Shown: positions 1 through 8,531 of the stretch, in pieces
Layout: every line of letters begins with the position of its first letter
Numbering within the stretch: the stretch's first letter is position 1
From: Vibrio inusitatus
Lineage (GTDB): Bacteria > Pseudomonadota > Gammaproteobacteria > Enterobacterales > Vibrionaceae
Assembly (NCBI GenBank): GCA_024346935.1
Contig: AP024878.1
Coordinates: 868,001-932,000, forward strand
Direction of reading: 5' to 3'
Length of the DNA stretch: 64,000 nt
Program-made: the position numbers and the translations under genes
Notes under the pieces: generated by a model
What the model saw: the letters and a program-made list of their open reading frames with translations, nothing else
Told to the model about the DNA's origin: nothing
Database searches by the model: none

Positions 1-1130
1 CCAACTGGGTTTGGTATCCATTCAATCGCTGGAGCTTTCAAAATGTATGTAAAATTCTGCCGGTTACATTGGTTAAGTCCGGTGAAACTATCGCTTTTGA
101 ACACTCAGAAAGTAAAGACTTTACGTGTTTAGACGTTATTCGCTCGACGGGTGAATCAGCTAAAATTATAGATGTGCTTGAGAGCCATAATACCGATGCC
201 TTTGTGGTTCTGCACAAAGGAAAAATTGAGCAAGAAGCCTACTACAACGGCATGAACGCAAGAAGTCAGCATTGGTTGGCATCTATGACTAAGTCATTTA
301 CAGGTCTTGCAGCAGAAATCTTAATCTCACAAGGTGTTATTGAGCGCAATAAGCGAGCAGAAGAATATGTATCAGATCTGAAAGGTACGGCTATTGGTTC
401 TGCGACAGTGCAACAAATCCTTGATATGACGGCAGGCACTGCGTGGGATGAAAGTATGAATGCGCTAATGGACGAAAATTCGTTTGCTCGTCAGTATGGC
501 AATGCCGTTGGAACTTGGCCAATGGGCGGAGAGTCAAATGGTGTATTTGGTATTCTTCCAAAAATTGGTATGGAGCGTGAACACGGAACGAACTTTGTTT
601 ACAACTCACCTTTATCTGATGCGATGGGTTGGGTATTAAGCGCTGCAACAGGTAAGCGTTTTGAAGACTTAATGGCGGAGTTGTTCTGGAATGAGTTGGG
701 TGCGGAAGACCAAGCCTACATTATGACAGACACGAATACATTTGCTTGGACAACTGGTGGCTTGAACATGAGTGCGCGCGATGCAGCACGCTTTGGTCAA
801 GTTATGGCGAACCGCGGTCAATTTGCCGGTAAGCAAATATTCCCGGCGTCTGTTGTGGAATCAATTGAACAGGGTGATACGGCGCCATTTGTTGGTAGCG
901 CTTATGATGAGCGAATTCCTGGTGGCGCATACAGCAGTTTCTTTTGGCTAACGAATGATGAAGATGGTAGTTATATGGCAAAAGGCATGTTTGGTCAGTA
1001 CATCTATATCAACCCAACAAAAGATGTGGTTGTGGTACGTCTAGCATCACCAGAAGTATCTTCTAAGCCAGAGTTTGATTTAGATATGCTCGAAGTATTT
1101 AAGCAAATTTCAAATGCGTTAACTCAATAA
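1..1130 (+). CDS. serine hydrolase, beta-lactamase / 6-aminohexanoate-dimer hydrolase family (5' truncated by window edge)
   Basis: The frame is open to the left edge, so the start lies outside the window. Upstream of a possible TTG at 69 the frame encodes PFNRWSF, an N-terminal pattern I associate with the 6-aminohexanoate-dimer hydrolase (NylB) group of penicillin-binding-fold esterases, so the TTG is probably internal. The nucleophile motif is SMTK at 282-293 (Ser followed three residues later by Lys). YNS at 600-608 fits the second catalytic motif with the general-base Tyr. These enzymes hydrolyse esters or linear amides through a serine acyl-enzyme. The true substrate cannot be read from the sequence. 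No signal peptide can be judged because the N-terminus is missing. Confidence 0.85.
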   Translation, partial: NWVWYPFNRWSFQNVCKILPVTLVKSGETIAFEHSESKDFTCLDVIRSTGESAKIIDVLESHNTDAFVVLHKGKIEQEAYYNGMNARSQHWLASMTKSFTGLAAEILISQGVIERNKRAEEYVSDLKGTAIGSATVQQILDMTAGTAWDESMNALMDENSFARQYGNAVGTWPMGGESNGVFGILPKIGMEREHGTNFVYNSPLSDAMGWVLSAATGKRFEDLMAELFWNELGAEDQAYIMTDTNTFAWTTGGLNMSARDAARFGQVMANRGQFAGKQIFPASVVESIEQGDTAPFVGSAYDERIPGGAYSSFFWLTNDEDGSYMAKGMFGQYIYINPTKDVVVVRLASPEVSSKPEFDLDMLEVFKQISNALTQ

Positions 1131-1624
1131 CAAATCACGTTAATAATAGTGACAATTACAAGGTCAGTACCTCTGGGTTACTGGCCTGATTTCATGCCAA
1201 CCACCAATGGCCTGTTCTGCATTCAACGCTTTAAGAGGGGAACTCTAGGCGACATTTTCAAACCATTCTCTTGCAATGTTTACCTGTCACACCTTCTTTC
1301 TGAGCACTACCCAAACAGTTCAATCATTTAAAACCAAGTTTGATAACTAGGGTTATTTCTACCATCGGTCACTGCTGTTCTGACACGTGATTTTTATCTT
1401 CCCAAACTGCAATTGAATTAACAATCTAGCCATCGCCTAGCGTTACTCTCGATCTCACTATTTACCTTTTTCACTAGCTCTCTTTTTAATGCATTTCATC
1501 TTGATATCAAATTCGGGAATCGGACTCTTTTTATTGGGGATTTCTTAGATCGGTCAGAAACATGAGAATAGCCACATCAACACGACAACACTTAAACATT
1601 TAATTTGAATAAAAGGTAAATCTT
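1131..1624. other. intergenic region, 494 bp, no convincing gene
   Basis: It contains one small hairpin at 1162-1186 (arms ggtcagta and tactggcc, one G-T pair) without a T-run, so it is a weak end signal for the serine hydrolase. A 60-codon GTG-started frame at 1149-1331 lacks a ribosome binding site and any family resemblance I recognise. The 3' part, 1450-1620, is AT-rich and pyrimidine-rich and presumably carries the promoter of the decarboxylase gene. The decarboxylase start is preceded by an aaaggtaa ribosome-binding sequence near 1613-1620. Confidence 0.6.
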
Positions 1625-3307
1625 ATGAAAGTAACTATCTCAACTTATCTACTGATGCGACTTAAAGAGCTGAACGTTAACCACCTATTTGGCATCCCTG
1701 GTGACTATGTATTGCCATTTTTTGATGAGTTAATCGACGAACATCATGGTGTTGAACATGTGTTAACAAGAAACGAAATGAATGGAACATACGCGGCAGA
1801 CGGCTACTCAAGAGAAAACGGCTATGGTGCAATGGCAGTGACATTTGGAGTGGGGTCATTAAGTTGTGCGAATGCAGTAGCTGGTGCGTATTCCGATGAC
1901 TCTCCAATGATGGTTATCTCCGGTGCACCAACAGTTGAAGTGATCAACACACCAACAGAACGACTGCTTCACCACGTTGTTGGAACTGACTTTGACACAA
2001 ACTTAAAGGTATTTAGCAATATTACAGTAGGGGCGATACGACTAGAGAAGCAAAGCACGGCAACTTATGAAATTGATAATCTTCTTAGAAAGTCGGTACA
2101 AGCCAAAAAGCCAGTATATTTGGAGATTCCGTATGATATTCAGACGCAATTAGTAGACGCACCGGATCAGCCGCTGGACTTAATGTTGGAACAGTCTTCT
2201 TCTGTGAATATGATGAAAGCGCTTAAAGACGCTTATGAAATTATTTCCAGTAGTAAAACTCGAAGTGTTGTTACAGGACACTTATTAAAGCGTGAACATA
2301 TGATTGAAGAAGGATTGACGCTGGTTGAGCGTCTAAACGCAAGCGTTTCAACTACATTTGTCTGCAAAATGGGGGACTTTGATTCACACCCCAACGCTGT
2401 TGGTACGTTTTTAGGTCAAACGAGCCAAGAATACACCGTTGATATGATGACCAAAGCTGATGTCGCAATCGGTCTAGGTATGACATTCAATGAATTTGAT
2501 ACAGGCGTTTTCACTACAACAATGGGTAATAATCAAGATGTTATCTGGATCCGACAGAATTACGTCGAGATCAATGGTAAACGTTATGATGAAGTTTATT
2601 TACGTGAATTTTTACCTAAATTAAATCAAATTATAATGGATGTTCCAGAAGGTGAATTTGAGCCTTCAGATAAGCGTAAGTTTGTATTTGAACGTAAAGA
2701 CAAATTTGCACCGACTAATGATGATATTACGATTGACCGACTTTTCGTTCAATTTGCAAATTACCTTAAGCCAAACGATATGGTTTATGGCGATACTGGT
2801 GGGCACATCAACGGTTCTCAAGCGGAGTTTCCAGCAGGAACACTATTTGAAGGCTGTGGAAACTGGGGTTCATTGGGGGCTGGGTTTGGTATTTATGTTG
2901 GTGCAAACATCGCAAATGAAAAACGTGCAGCACGATCTGTATGTATCTCTGGTGAAGGTGCTTTCACTATGACAGGTCAAGAGCTGGCAACGCTTATCGA
3001 ACATAAGAAAGACTTAGCATTGTTTATATTAGACAACGCTGGCTACGGTGCAGAACGAGCCATTAATCCAGGAAAGGAACGCTCTTACAACAATATTGCT
3101 GTTTGGAAGTATGAAAAGCTAGGTGAAGCATTAGGCGGAACTGAAGGTGTGGATCTACACAGCTATGTTGTAAAAACAGAGGCAGAAATGCAGCAAGTGT
3201 TCGACAAATTAGAAAATCCAAAAGGTGTCAATATTGTTCGAATCATGCTTGACCCAAATGACTCTGCAGAATTTAACATTAAATTTAGTGGTGCTCTGAA
3301 GCACTAA
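1625..3307 (+). CDS. thiamine-diphosphate 2-oxo acid decarboxylase (indolepyruvate/pyruvate decarboxylase family)
   Basis: 560 residues, the usual size for the PDC/IpdC family, which removes CO2 from 2-oxo acids to give aldehydes in the cytoplasm. All family landmarks are visible: GIPGDY near 23-28 with the catalytic Asp27, RNEMNGTYAADGYSR with the cofactor-activating Glu51, the HH pair at 116-117, the ThDP/Mg motif GEG (443-445) through Asn471, and Glu477 in the active-site segment. Retention of Asp27, HH and Glu477 favours a decarboxylase over acetolactate synthase. Whether the substrate is pyruvate, indolepyruvate, phenylpyruvate or a branched-chain acid cannot be decided. The next gene, 158 bp downstream on the same strand, is nitrilase-like, which makes an aromatic acetaldehyde or acid route possible but unproven. 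Confidence 0.9.
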   Translation: MKVTISTYLLMRLKELNVNHLFGIPGDYVLPFFDELIDEHHGVEHVLTRNEMNGTYAADGYSRENGYGAMAVTFGVGSLSCANAVAGAYSDDSPMMVISGAPTVEVINTPTERLLHHVVGTDFDTNLKVFSNITVGAIRLEKQSTATYEIDNLLRKSVQAKKPVYLEIPYDIQTQLVDAPDQPLDLMLEQSSSVNMMKALKDAYEIISSSKTRSVVTGHLLKREHMIEEGLTLVERLNASVSTTFVCKMGDFDSHPNAVGTFLGQTSQEYTVDMMTKADVAIGLGMTFNEFDTGVFTTTMGNNQDVIWIRQNYVEINGKRYDEVYLREFLPKLNQIIMDVPEGEFEPSDKRKFVFERKDKFAPTNDDITIDRLFVQFANYLKPNDMVYGDTGGHINGSQAEFPAGTLFEGCGNWGSLGAGFGIYVGANIANEKRAARSVCISGEGAFTMTGQELATLIEHKKDLALFILDNAGYGAERAINPGKERSYNNIAVWKYEKLGEALGGTEGVDLHSYVVKTEAEMQQVFDKLENPKGVNIVRIMLDPNDSAEFNIKFSGALKH

Positions 3308-3314
3308 CTTAAAT

Positions 3315-3349
3315 TAGAAAGGGTGGTATGACCAAGTGCCCCCTTTCTA
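3315..3349 (+). terminator. hairpin after the decarboxylase gene
   Basis: Perfect 9-bp arms tagaaaggg and ccctttcta enclose a 17-nt loop eight bases after the stop codon. No T-run follows, so it may be an mRNA-stabilising or partially terminating hairpin between the decarboxylase and nitrilase-like genes, not a full terminator. Confidence 0.45.
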
Positions 3350-3465
3350 GAGATATTTAACTAATATTTTTTAACAACCAAAATACTATCAAATTAATAT
3401 TGTAGATTATTAATGATCTACAAATTCATAATTTAAACAATAACACTTATTATAGGAATTAAATC

Positions 3466-4584
3466 ATGCAATCTAAATACATCCCACCATATACTGCTGT
3501 AGGCCTAACATCTGAAACAAAATTTATTCAGCATCGTGATGAGATCCCAGCTATTATCGATGAAATTGCAAATTTAGCACGCACTGCGGTATTCTTTTCC
3601 AGTTTTGAATTACCCGTTAAACTTGTCGCATTAACAGAGGGAGCTCTTCAGGGGTTTATTGATGAAGTTCTAGATATGTCTGCAAATGACTTTATTCGTG
3701 ATATCGCAATATCTCTGGAAGGGCCTGAAGTTCAAAAGTTAAAAGAGCTTGCGATTGAATTGAATGTTTATCTTGCTTTCCAAGCACGAACATTTGATGA
3801 CAAATATGAAGATCGATTTTTCAATCAAAATGTTCTGCTGAACCCAAAGGGTGAAATTATATTGCAGCATTACAAAAATACTGTGCTGTATCCATCTGAG
3901 CATTCAACGACACCCCATGATGTATTAGATCAGTGGGTAGAGGAGAAAGGCAATGAACTTGATGCTTTTTATCCGGTAGCGGATACTGATATCGGTAAGA
4001 TCGGTTTTGCAATGGCAATGGATGGTTCATATCCTGAGTACGTTCGAGGCATCGCAATGAACGGTGGTGAACTGCTTATCAGAGTTAGTCTACCTGCGCC
4101 GATTGCAAGTAAGTTTGAGATACAAAACCGAGCACATGCTCTTAACAATACAATGTATGTACTAGGAGTGCTTGGTGGCAATGCTTCAATGGATGATACA
4201 TCACCTATCGATATTATGGGTGGGGCGTCACATGTAGTTGATTATCAAGGAAATATTATTGGGAGTAAGCAATCACCCAACAAATCTTTTGTCGCTGGCA
4301 CCATTGATATTGAACAGTTACGTGAATTTAGAATTACATCTCCAATAATGAATTGGATAAAGGATCTACGTTCAGAGATAATCGCTCCAATCTATAACAA
4401 GCAAATTTTACCTGCAAATATGAACCGAACTAATACGGCTTATAATGCAGAAAGTTACACAAAAGAAGTGCTCAATGGTCAAGTTAAGTTGATGTTAGAG
4501 CGTGGGATATTTACGCCACCATCGTCACCAAACTGGGAAGAAAGAATTGTGGGCGCAACCAACAACAATGAAGAATCTGAATAA
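3466..4584 (+). CDS. nitrilase-superfamily protein lacking the catalytic cysteine
   Basis: 372 residues with a carbon-nitrogen hydrolase fold. The expected Glu-Lys-Cys triad is only partly present. Glu58 sits in ALTEGALQG and Lys137 in HYKNTVLYP, followed by TPHDV as in nitrilase relatives. The nucleophile strand, normally GxxxCxDGxxPE, reads GFAMAMDGSYPE, so the Cys position (184) is Ala. The surrounding DGSYPEY signature is intact, so this is a substitution, not a frameshift. Family knowledge says such a protein cannot form the thioimidate or acyl enzyme. It may bind ligand, be structural or be regulatory. It lies 158 bp behind the decarboxylase gene on the same strand and converges with a LysR gene. 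The start ATG is preceded by an AT-rich leader with taggaatt as the ribosome site. Confidence 0.85.
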   Translation: MQSKYIPPYTAVGLTSETKFIQHRDEIPAIIDEIANLARTAVFFSSFELPVKLVALTEGALQGFIDEVLDMSANDFIRDIAISLEGPEVQKLKELAIELNVYLAFQARTFDDKYEDRFFNQNVLLNPKGEIILQHYKNTVLYPSEHSTTPHDVLDQWVEEKGNELDAFYPVADTDIGKIGFAMAMDGSYPEYVRGIAMNGGELLIRVSLPAPIASKFEIQNRAHALNNTMYVLGVLGGNASMDDTSPIDIMGGASHVVDYQGNIIGSKQSPNKSFVAGTIDIEQLREFRITSPIMNWIKDLRSEIIAPIYNKQILPANMNRTNTAYNAESYTKEVLNGQVKLMLERGIFTPPSSPNWEERIVGATNNNEESE

Positions 4585-4630
4585 CAATAATTCTACGTAA
4601 GTTTAGGATGAGCGTGAATAGACAACCATC

Positions 4631-4671
4631 AGGGAGACTCTAGATCAAGATATTAGGTCGAGTCTCCTTAT
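4631..4671 (+). terminator. terminator-like hairpin between convergent genes
   Basis: Arms ggagactc (4633-4640) and gagtctcc (4660-4667) pair perfectly, with further partial pairing inside the 19-nt loop and a short ttat tail. It lies between the nitrilase-like gene and the oppositely oriented LysR gene and could serve both. Confidence 0.6.
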
Positions 4672-4680
4672 ATTCACTAG

Positions 4681-5568
4681 TTAATCTGACTTAAAAGACA
4701 TACCCTCTTTCTTAAATGAACTTACGATATAATCTACAAGCTTCTTTTGAGCCAATGGTAATTTCCTATTGTGATACACTAATGATATTGGAATAGTACG
4801 GTGTATCGAATTAGGGAAAAGTATTTCTAGTTCATTTCTTTCTAAGTATTTTCGTACTATGTGCAAAGGCATATATGAAAAACCAATATGGTCTAAAACT
4901 GTAGGAAGTACAGAGTTCATATTCGATAACATTATTTTTGGCTTTACAGAGTATGACTTAGAGTCAACATAAAAACTAGTATGAGGGACAGCTGCAATAT
5001 AATCCCATTGTTTAAGTTGCTCTGGTGATGTCAAAGGTCGTTGTGAGCTAATATAATTTGGTGTACTGACCAGTACCATTTTTATTTCTGATATTTTTCT
5101 AGCAACAATATCCTTATCAAGGATATCACCAACTAGAATTGCAATATCTACACCACTTGGAATAGTAAGATCTTTTAAAAACTCTAACTGAATAGACATG
5201 TTTACATTGCTATGTTTGCGTAAGAATTCATTTATAGGTATATGAAAATAACTTGAATATAAACTTGATGGTACTGCTAGAGATATACTCCCAAAGACTA
5301 ATTCATTTTCTTCTTCTAATGATGTTTTTTGAAACATCAACTGTTCAAAAACCGGTTGCAACGATTCAAAATAGCTTTGACCAACACTTGTGGGTTTAAG
5401 TGTATGGTTCCCTCTTATCATTAGATTTAAACATAAGTTTTCTTCTAGTTGAGCTAACCGCCTGCTAATTGTTGAAATTGGAAGTCCCGTTACTTCATGA
5501 GTCTTTTTGACGCTACCATGTTCAACAATTAGGCAAAATAAATACAAATCATCTAAATGTGTTTTCAC
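4681..5568 (-). CDS. LysR-family transcriptional regulator
   Basis: 295 residues. An N-terminal winged helix-turn-helix covers about residues 4-62, with the LTTR pattern FCLIVEHGSV...STISRRLAQLEE. The rest is a type-2 periplasmic-binding-like effector domain (about 90-290), including the SISLAVP strand that usually opens it. The length is normal. It is convergent with the nitrilase-like gene and divergent from nothing close, so the decarboxylase/nitrilase pair is a plausible but unproven target. Its base composition is distinctly AT-rich compared with the housekeeping block from 9.9 kb onward, which fits acquisition by transfer. Confidence 0.9.
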   Translation of the reverse strand: MKTHLDDLYLFCLIVEHGSVKKTHEVTGLPISTISRRLAQLEENLCLNLMIRGNHTLKPTSVGQSYFESLQPVFEQLMFQKTSLEEENELVFGSISLAVPSSLYSSYFHIPINEFLRKHSNVNMSIQLEFLKDLTIPSGVDIAILVGDILDKDIVARKISEIKMVLVSTPNYISSQRPLTSPEQLKQWDYIAAVPHTSFYVDSKSYSVKPKIMLSNMNSVLPTVLDHIGFSYMPLHIVRKYLERNELEILFPNSIHRTIPISLVYHNRKLPLAQKKLVDYIVSSFKKEGMSFKSD

Positions 5569-5910
5569 TGAGTCTACCTTTACCCCATTGTGTGGACTTC
5601 ATTTTATGTTAGCGCAATTATCATGGTTGAATGCAATTTTTGTACTTTACGCTAAGTTATTGAATATAAATGAGTGTTTAAGAGCTTAATAATCGATGGG
5701 CAATAAGGTCGCACTTTGAGGAGCTTCCTAATGAGTCATTGATTTTATAGGGCAAAAGCCCCTAGCGATAAATACAAAAGCTGTTAGCTAGGGACTCTTA
5801 ACGATTGGCAGACTCTATTCTCGGCTTAAGCTTTCAAATAGCTACTCTTTGAATGCACAGGATGCGCGCTTTAACTCTATTAATAAAGACGTTTCCTGTA
5901 ACAAGTTTGT
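5569..5910. other. intergenic region, 342 bp
   Basis: No gene found. It holds the promoter side of the LysR gene, the hairpin at 5760-5793 and an AT-rich stretch. The region downstream of the pyrophosphatase gene (5800-5910) shows nothing recognisable. Confidence 0.6.
5750..5795 (-). terminator. possible terminator of the exported pyrophosphatase gene
   Basis: Arms ccctagc (5760-5766) and gctaggg (5787-5793) pair perfectly. On the minus strand the hairpin is followed by gcttttgccc. A competing smaller hairpin, gggc-aaaa-gccc, overlaps its outer edge. It lies about 115 bp past the stop codon of the minus-strand gene, so the assignment is tentative. Confidence 0.4.
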
Positions 5911-6924
5911 CTACAAGCTATCAAGTGCATTTTGAATCGCAGGGCCAATCTGACGTTTGCGCGAAGTTACACCATCTAGCGTCAGCATGTCTGATGCAGG
6001 TTCGGTATTAAATGCAGTCTTAATGATTTGGTAATCACCTTCATCAACCCATAGTAGGTTGGCCTTCTTATCTTTTGTATCAGTGATAGAGAAGAATAGG
6101 TGATCTAGCCCGTTGGCTTCTTTGTAAGACTTCATCGCCACTAATAACTCATCTTTACGATCAATTAATTGCTGAGCCGTTAAGGTTTCTGCTACACCGA
6201 TGCCTACCTTTTTACCACCGTATTCAAAGTTTTTGTAATCCATGGTTAGAATCGTTTCTGATGAAAGGTGGCTAAGATCTGATTTAGCTACGAGCATCTG
6301 CTGACCAAAGTCTTGTATATCTTTTATACCTGCGATTTTGGCAAGCTTTTCAGCGTACTCTTTATCGTAGTCAGTCGTTGTTGATGATTGGAACACTACA
6401 GTGTCAGATAAGATTGCCCCAAGGCCTGCACAAGCAAGATGTTTAGGTAGTGTAACGTTTAGCTTTTCTGCGTTGTCGGTCAATATAGTTGCAGCAGAAC
6501 CCCAACCACGAATATCCATTGCAACGATTTGTGGAGTATTGATTGGAGAGCCGCCGATAGCGTGGTGATCAATCACCGCCACTATCGATCTTTGATTAAT
6601 GGTAGGTGCTAATTGAGTCGTTTGGTTAAAGTCGACCAAGCCGACTTGATATGAGGAATAGTCTGATTCAACGCGAGGTGACTGCGCCTTGCAGTAGTTA
6701 AGAACAAATTCTGATTCGGGATTGATTTGCTCAGGAACTGTCGCGGTACCACCGTAAATATGAGCGGCTAGTAGGGCCGACATTACCGTATCCGTATCTG
6801 GGCTTAAGTGGCCAGTCCAAACCAAGTTTTCGGTATCGTTATTTGCCGGTGTTTGTAGGTCAAAAGCAAAGCTTGCTGAACTGATGGACATTAATAGAGT
6901 GGCGGCAACAGGAGTGAATTTCAC
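5911..6924 (-). CDS. exported manganese-dependent inorganic pyrophosphatase (DHH family, PpaC-like)
   Basis: 337 residues with an N-terminal signal peptide (MKFTPVAATLL...ASFA, cleavage near residue 20), so the product should be periplasmic. The metal-site motifs of class C (family II) pyrophosphatases follow in order: GHLSPDTD (about 38-45), LVDFNQ (about 96-101), the DHH motif (about 119-121), SDTVVFQS (about 173-180) and the C-terminal substrate-binding SRKRQIGP (about 320-327). All expected ligand positions (His, Asp, Asp, Asp, His-His, Asp) are present. The usual VDHNE is VDFNQ, which keeps the liganding Asp but changes its neighbours. Family II enzymes hydrolyse PPi to phosphate and are usually cytoplasmic, so export is the odd feature. 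It may recover phosphate from periplasmic PPi. Confidence 0.9.
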   Translation of the reverse strand: MKFTPVAATLLMSISSASFAFDLQTPANNDTENLVWTGHLSPDTDTVMSALLAAHIYGGTATVPEQINPESEFVLNYCKAQSPRVESDYSSYQVGLVDFNQTTQLAPTINQRSIVAVIDHHAIGGSPINTPQIVAMDIRGWGSAATILTDNAEKLNVTLPKHLACAGLGAILSDTVVFQSSTTTDYDKEYAEKLAKIAGIKDIQDFGQQMLVAKSDLSHLSSETILTMDYKNFEYGGKKVGIGVAETLTAQQLIDRKDELLVAMKSYKEANGLDHLFFSITDTKDKKANLLWVDEGDYQIIKTAFNTEPASDMLTLDGVTSRKRQIGPAIQNALDSL

Positions 6925-7314
6925 GGATAATCCCTTAATTTAACGTAAGAGGTTCATAAGCTAAACCGTGTTCATTGCAGATATATGTCGCTGATGTTTC
7001 GATTTTATTTCAGCAAGTTGAAGGCTATTTATCGAGAGGTTCAGATGTTGTGAGGAATCACCTTTCTAGGATTTGAACATCCAAGTCTAAATATAATGTC
7101 CAAACCCTTATCGATTTGTTGTCCTAAAGATGTTTAGCGCTAATCAGTAGTGATATTCATTATAATTATAATTGATATAGATATATGTAACTTCAAAGCA
7201 TATCACTAACAGGCTAATATTTTTGCATGAACTAAAACAAACCAATTCAAATGAATCTGAATGTGTCGTCAATGTCGATGTATTCGCATGTTCTTAAACT
7301 AAAAAGGTAGAAAC
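6925..7314. other. intergenic region, 390 bp, between divergent genes
   Basis: AT-rich spacer carrying the promoters of the exported pyrophosphatase (minus) and the DUF1254 protein (plus). I see no gene, riboswitch or clear operator. The plus-strand gene has an aaaaggtag ribosome site immediately before its ATG. Confidence 0.6.
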
Positions 7315-8382
7315 ATGAAAAAACTTATTCTTGCTACTTGTATTGCTTCAACTTCGCTTATGTCTATGACTGTACTTGCTGATGCAACGACCGAAAATGA
7401 AATGTGGACTAAAGGTGGTGCGACTGTTTCAGAAGAGCAATACCCAGCAGTTGAAACTGCGCGTCAGTTCTTAAAGCAACAAGACATTGCAGGTGTTAAT
7501 AAGTTTAATCACAAACGCAATTTGACGCCGACAGATGAGCAAGAAGTGGTGCGTATGAACCGTGATACGTACTACTCATTTTCTACAGTTGATGTGAGTA
7601 AAGGCGCGACAGTGGTATTGCCTGAAATTGAAGAGGGCATGTATATGTCGATGGAAGTCATTACAGAGGACCACAGAATTCAAGCGATGCAATATGGAGC
7701 GGGTACATACTCATTGCAAACCCATACCGGCGACCATGTTCAAGTGCTTATCCGTTTAGATGCTCGTTATTCAGTTGAAGAAGCGTGGGAGATTCGCAAT
7801 AAAATCCGTGTTGATGCTAACTCAGCCAACCCATATGTTTATGACGGTCCTGCTTACGATCATGATGAATTCAAAGCAACGGAAAATACGCTGAAAGGCC
7901 AAGTGTTTGACATCATCGCTCGCGATGGCGCGAATGCACTCTCTGGCATGTTCACCAGTCCTGGCGACGCATCAGATGAACTGTTTGTTCAAAACAAGTA
8001 CGAGGTAGGTTCTGCTGTTGGTTGGGGAGGCGCACAATTACAAGATAACATCTATGAGATCTCTAAAAATATGGACAACTCTAAGTGTTACCAAGCGACT
8101 TTTGATGATCCAAAGAACTTAGCGTTTACGTCTGTTACGGTATACAACGGTGCTGGCTTTATGTTCAATGACCGCGCCAACGTCTCTACTGATACTGCTG
8201 ACTATAATGCAGATGGTACTTTGACATTAAGCTTTGGCTGCGGTGATGATGCGCCTAACAACATTACGACGACTGAAGGCAATAACACAGGTAAGTTCAA
8301 CCTTGCTATGCGCCACTACATCCCAAGTGAGAAGGTAATGGATGGCTACCGCCTTCTTCCTCTAGTCAAAGAAGTTAAGTAA
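7315..8382 (+). CDS. exported DUF1254/DUF1214 domain protein
   Basis: 355 residues. A signal peptide (MKKLILATCIASTSLMSM...VLA) ends near residue 22. An N-terminal DUF1254-type segment is recognisable by VRMNRDTYYSFSTVDVSKG, resembling the family's R-x-N-x-DT-x-YS pattern, and a C-terminal DUF1214-type segment by SVTVYNGAGFMFNDRAN. The molecular function of the family is not established. Members are common as periplasmic proteins in marine bacteria. The gene stands alone, divergent from the pyrophosphatase gene and closed by a strong terminator. Confidence 0.85.
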   Translation: MKKLILATCIASTSLMSMTVLADATTENEMWTKGGATVSEEQYPAVETARQFLKQQDIAGVNKFNHKRNLTPTDEQEVVRMNRDTYYSFSTVDVSKGATVVLPEIEEGMYMSMEVITEDHRIQAMQYGAGTYSLQTHTGDHVQVLIRLDARYSVEEAWEIRNKIRVDANSANPYVYDGPAYDHDEFKATENTLKGQVFDIIARDGANALSGMFTSPGDASDELFVQNKYEVGSAVGWGGAQLQDNIYEISKNMDNSKCYQATFDDPKNLAFTSVTVYNGAGFMFNDRANVSTDTADYNADGTLTLSFGCGDDAPNNITTTEGNNTGKFNLAMRHYIPSEKVMDGYRLLPLVKEVK

Positions 8383-8437
8383 TTAAGTCTATTCGGCATA
8401 ACACTGCACAATAGCGATATTTGATGTAGAACAATCA

Positions 8438-8483
8438 GTAAGCCTCATAATCACTTTAATCGTGTTTATGAGGCTTACTTTTT
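8438..8483 (+). terminator. strong Rho-independent terminator
   Basis: Perfect 13-bp arms gtaagcctcataa and ttatgaggcttac with a 15-nt loop, followed by five T. It ends the DUF1254 transcript and separates it from the convergent acyltransferase gene. Confidence 0.9.
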
Positions 8484-8531
8484 GGTGCAATCCATTCTCT
8501 TATTCATGCGTTCTCAATGAAGATCTGTTAA

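Noticed and set aside
1149..1331. 60-codon GTG frame after the serine hydrolase gene
   Set aside because: No ribosome site, no recognisable family, and it runs through the hairpin at 1162-1186.
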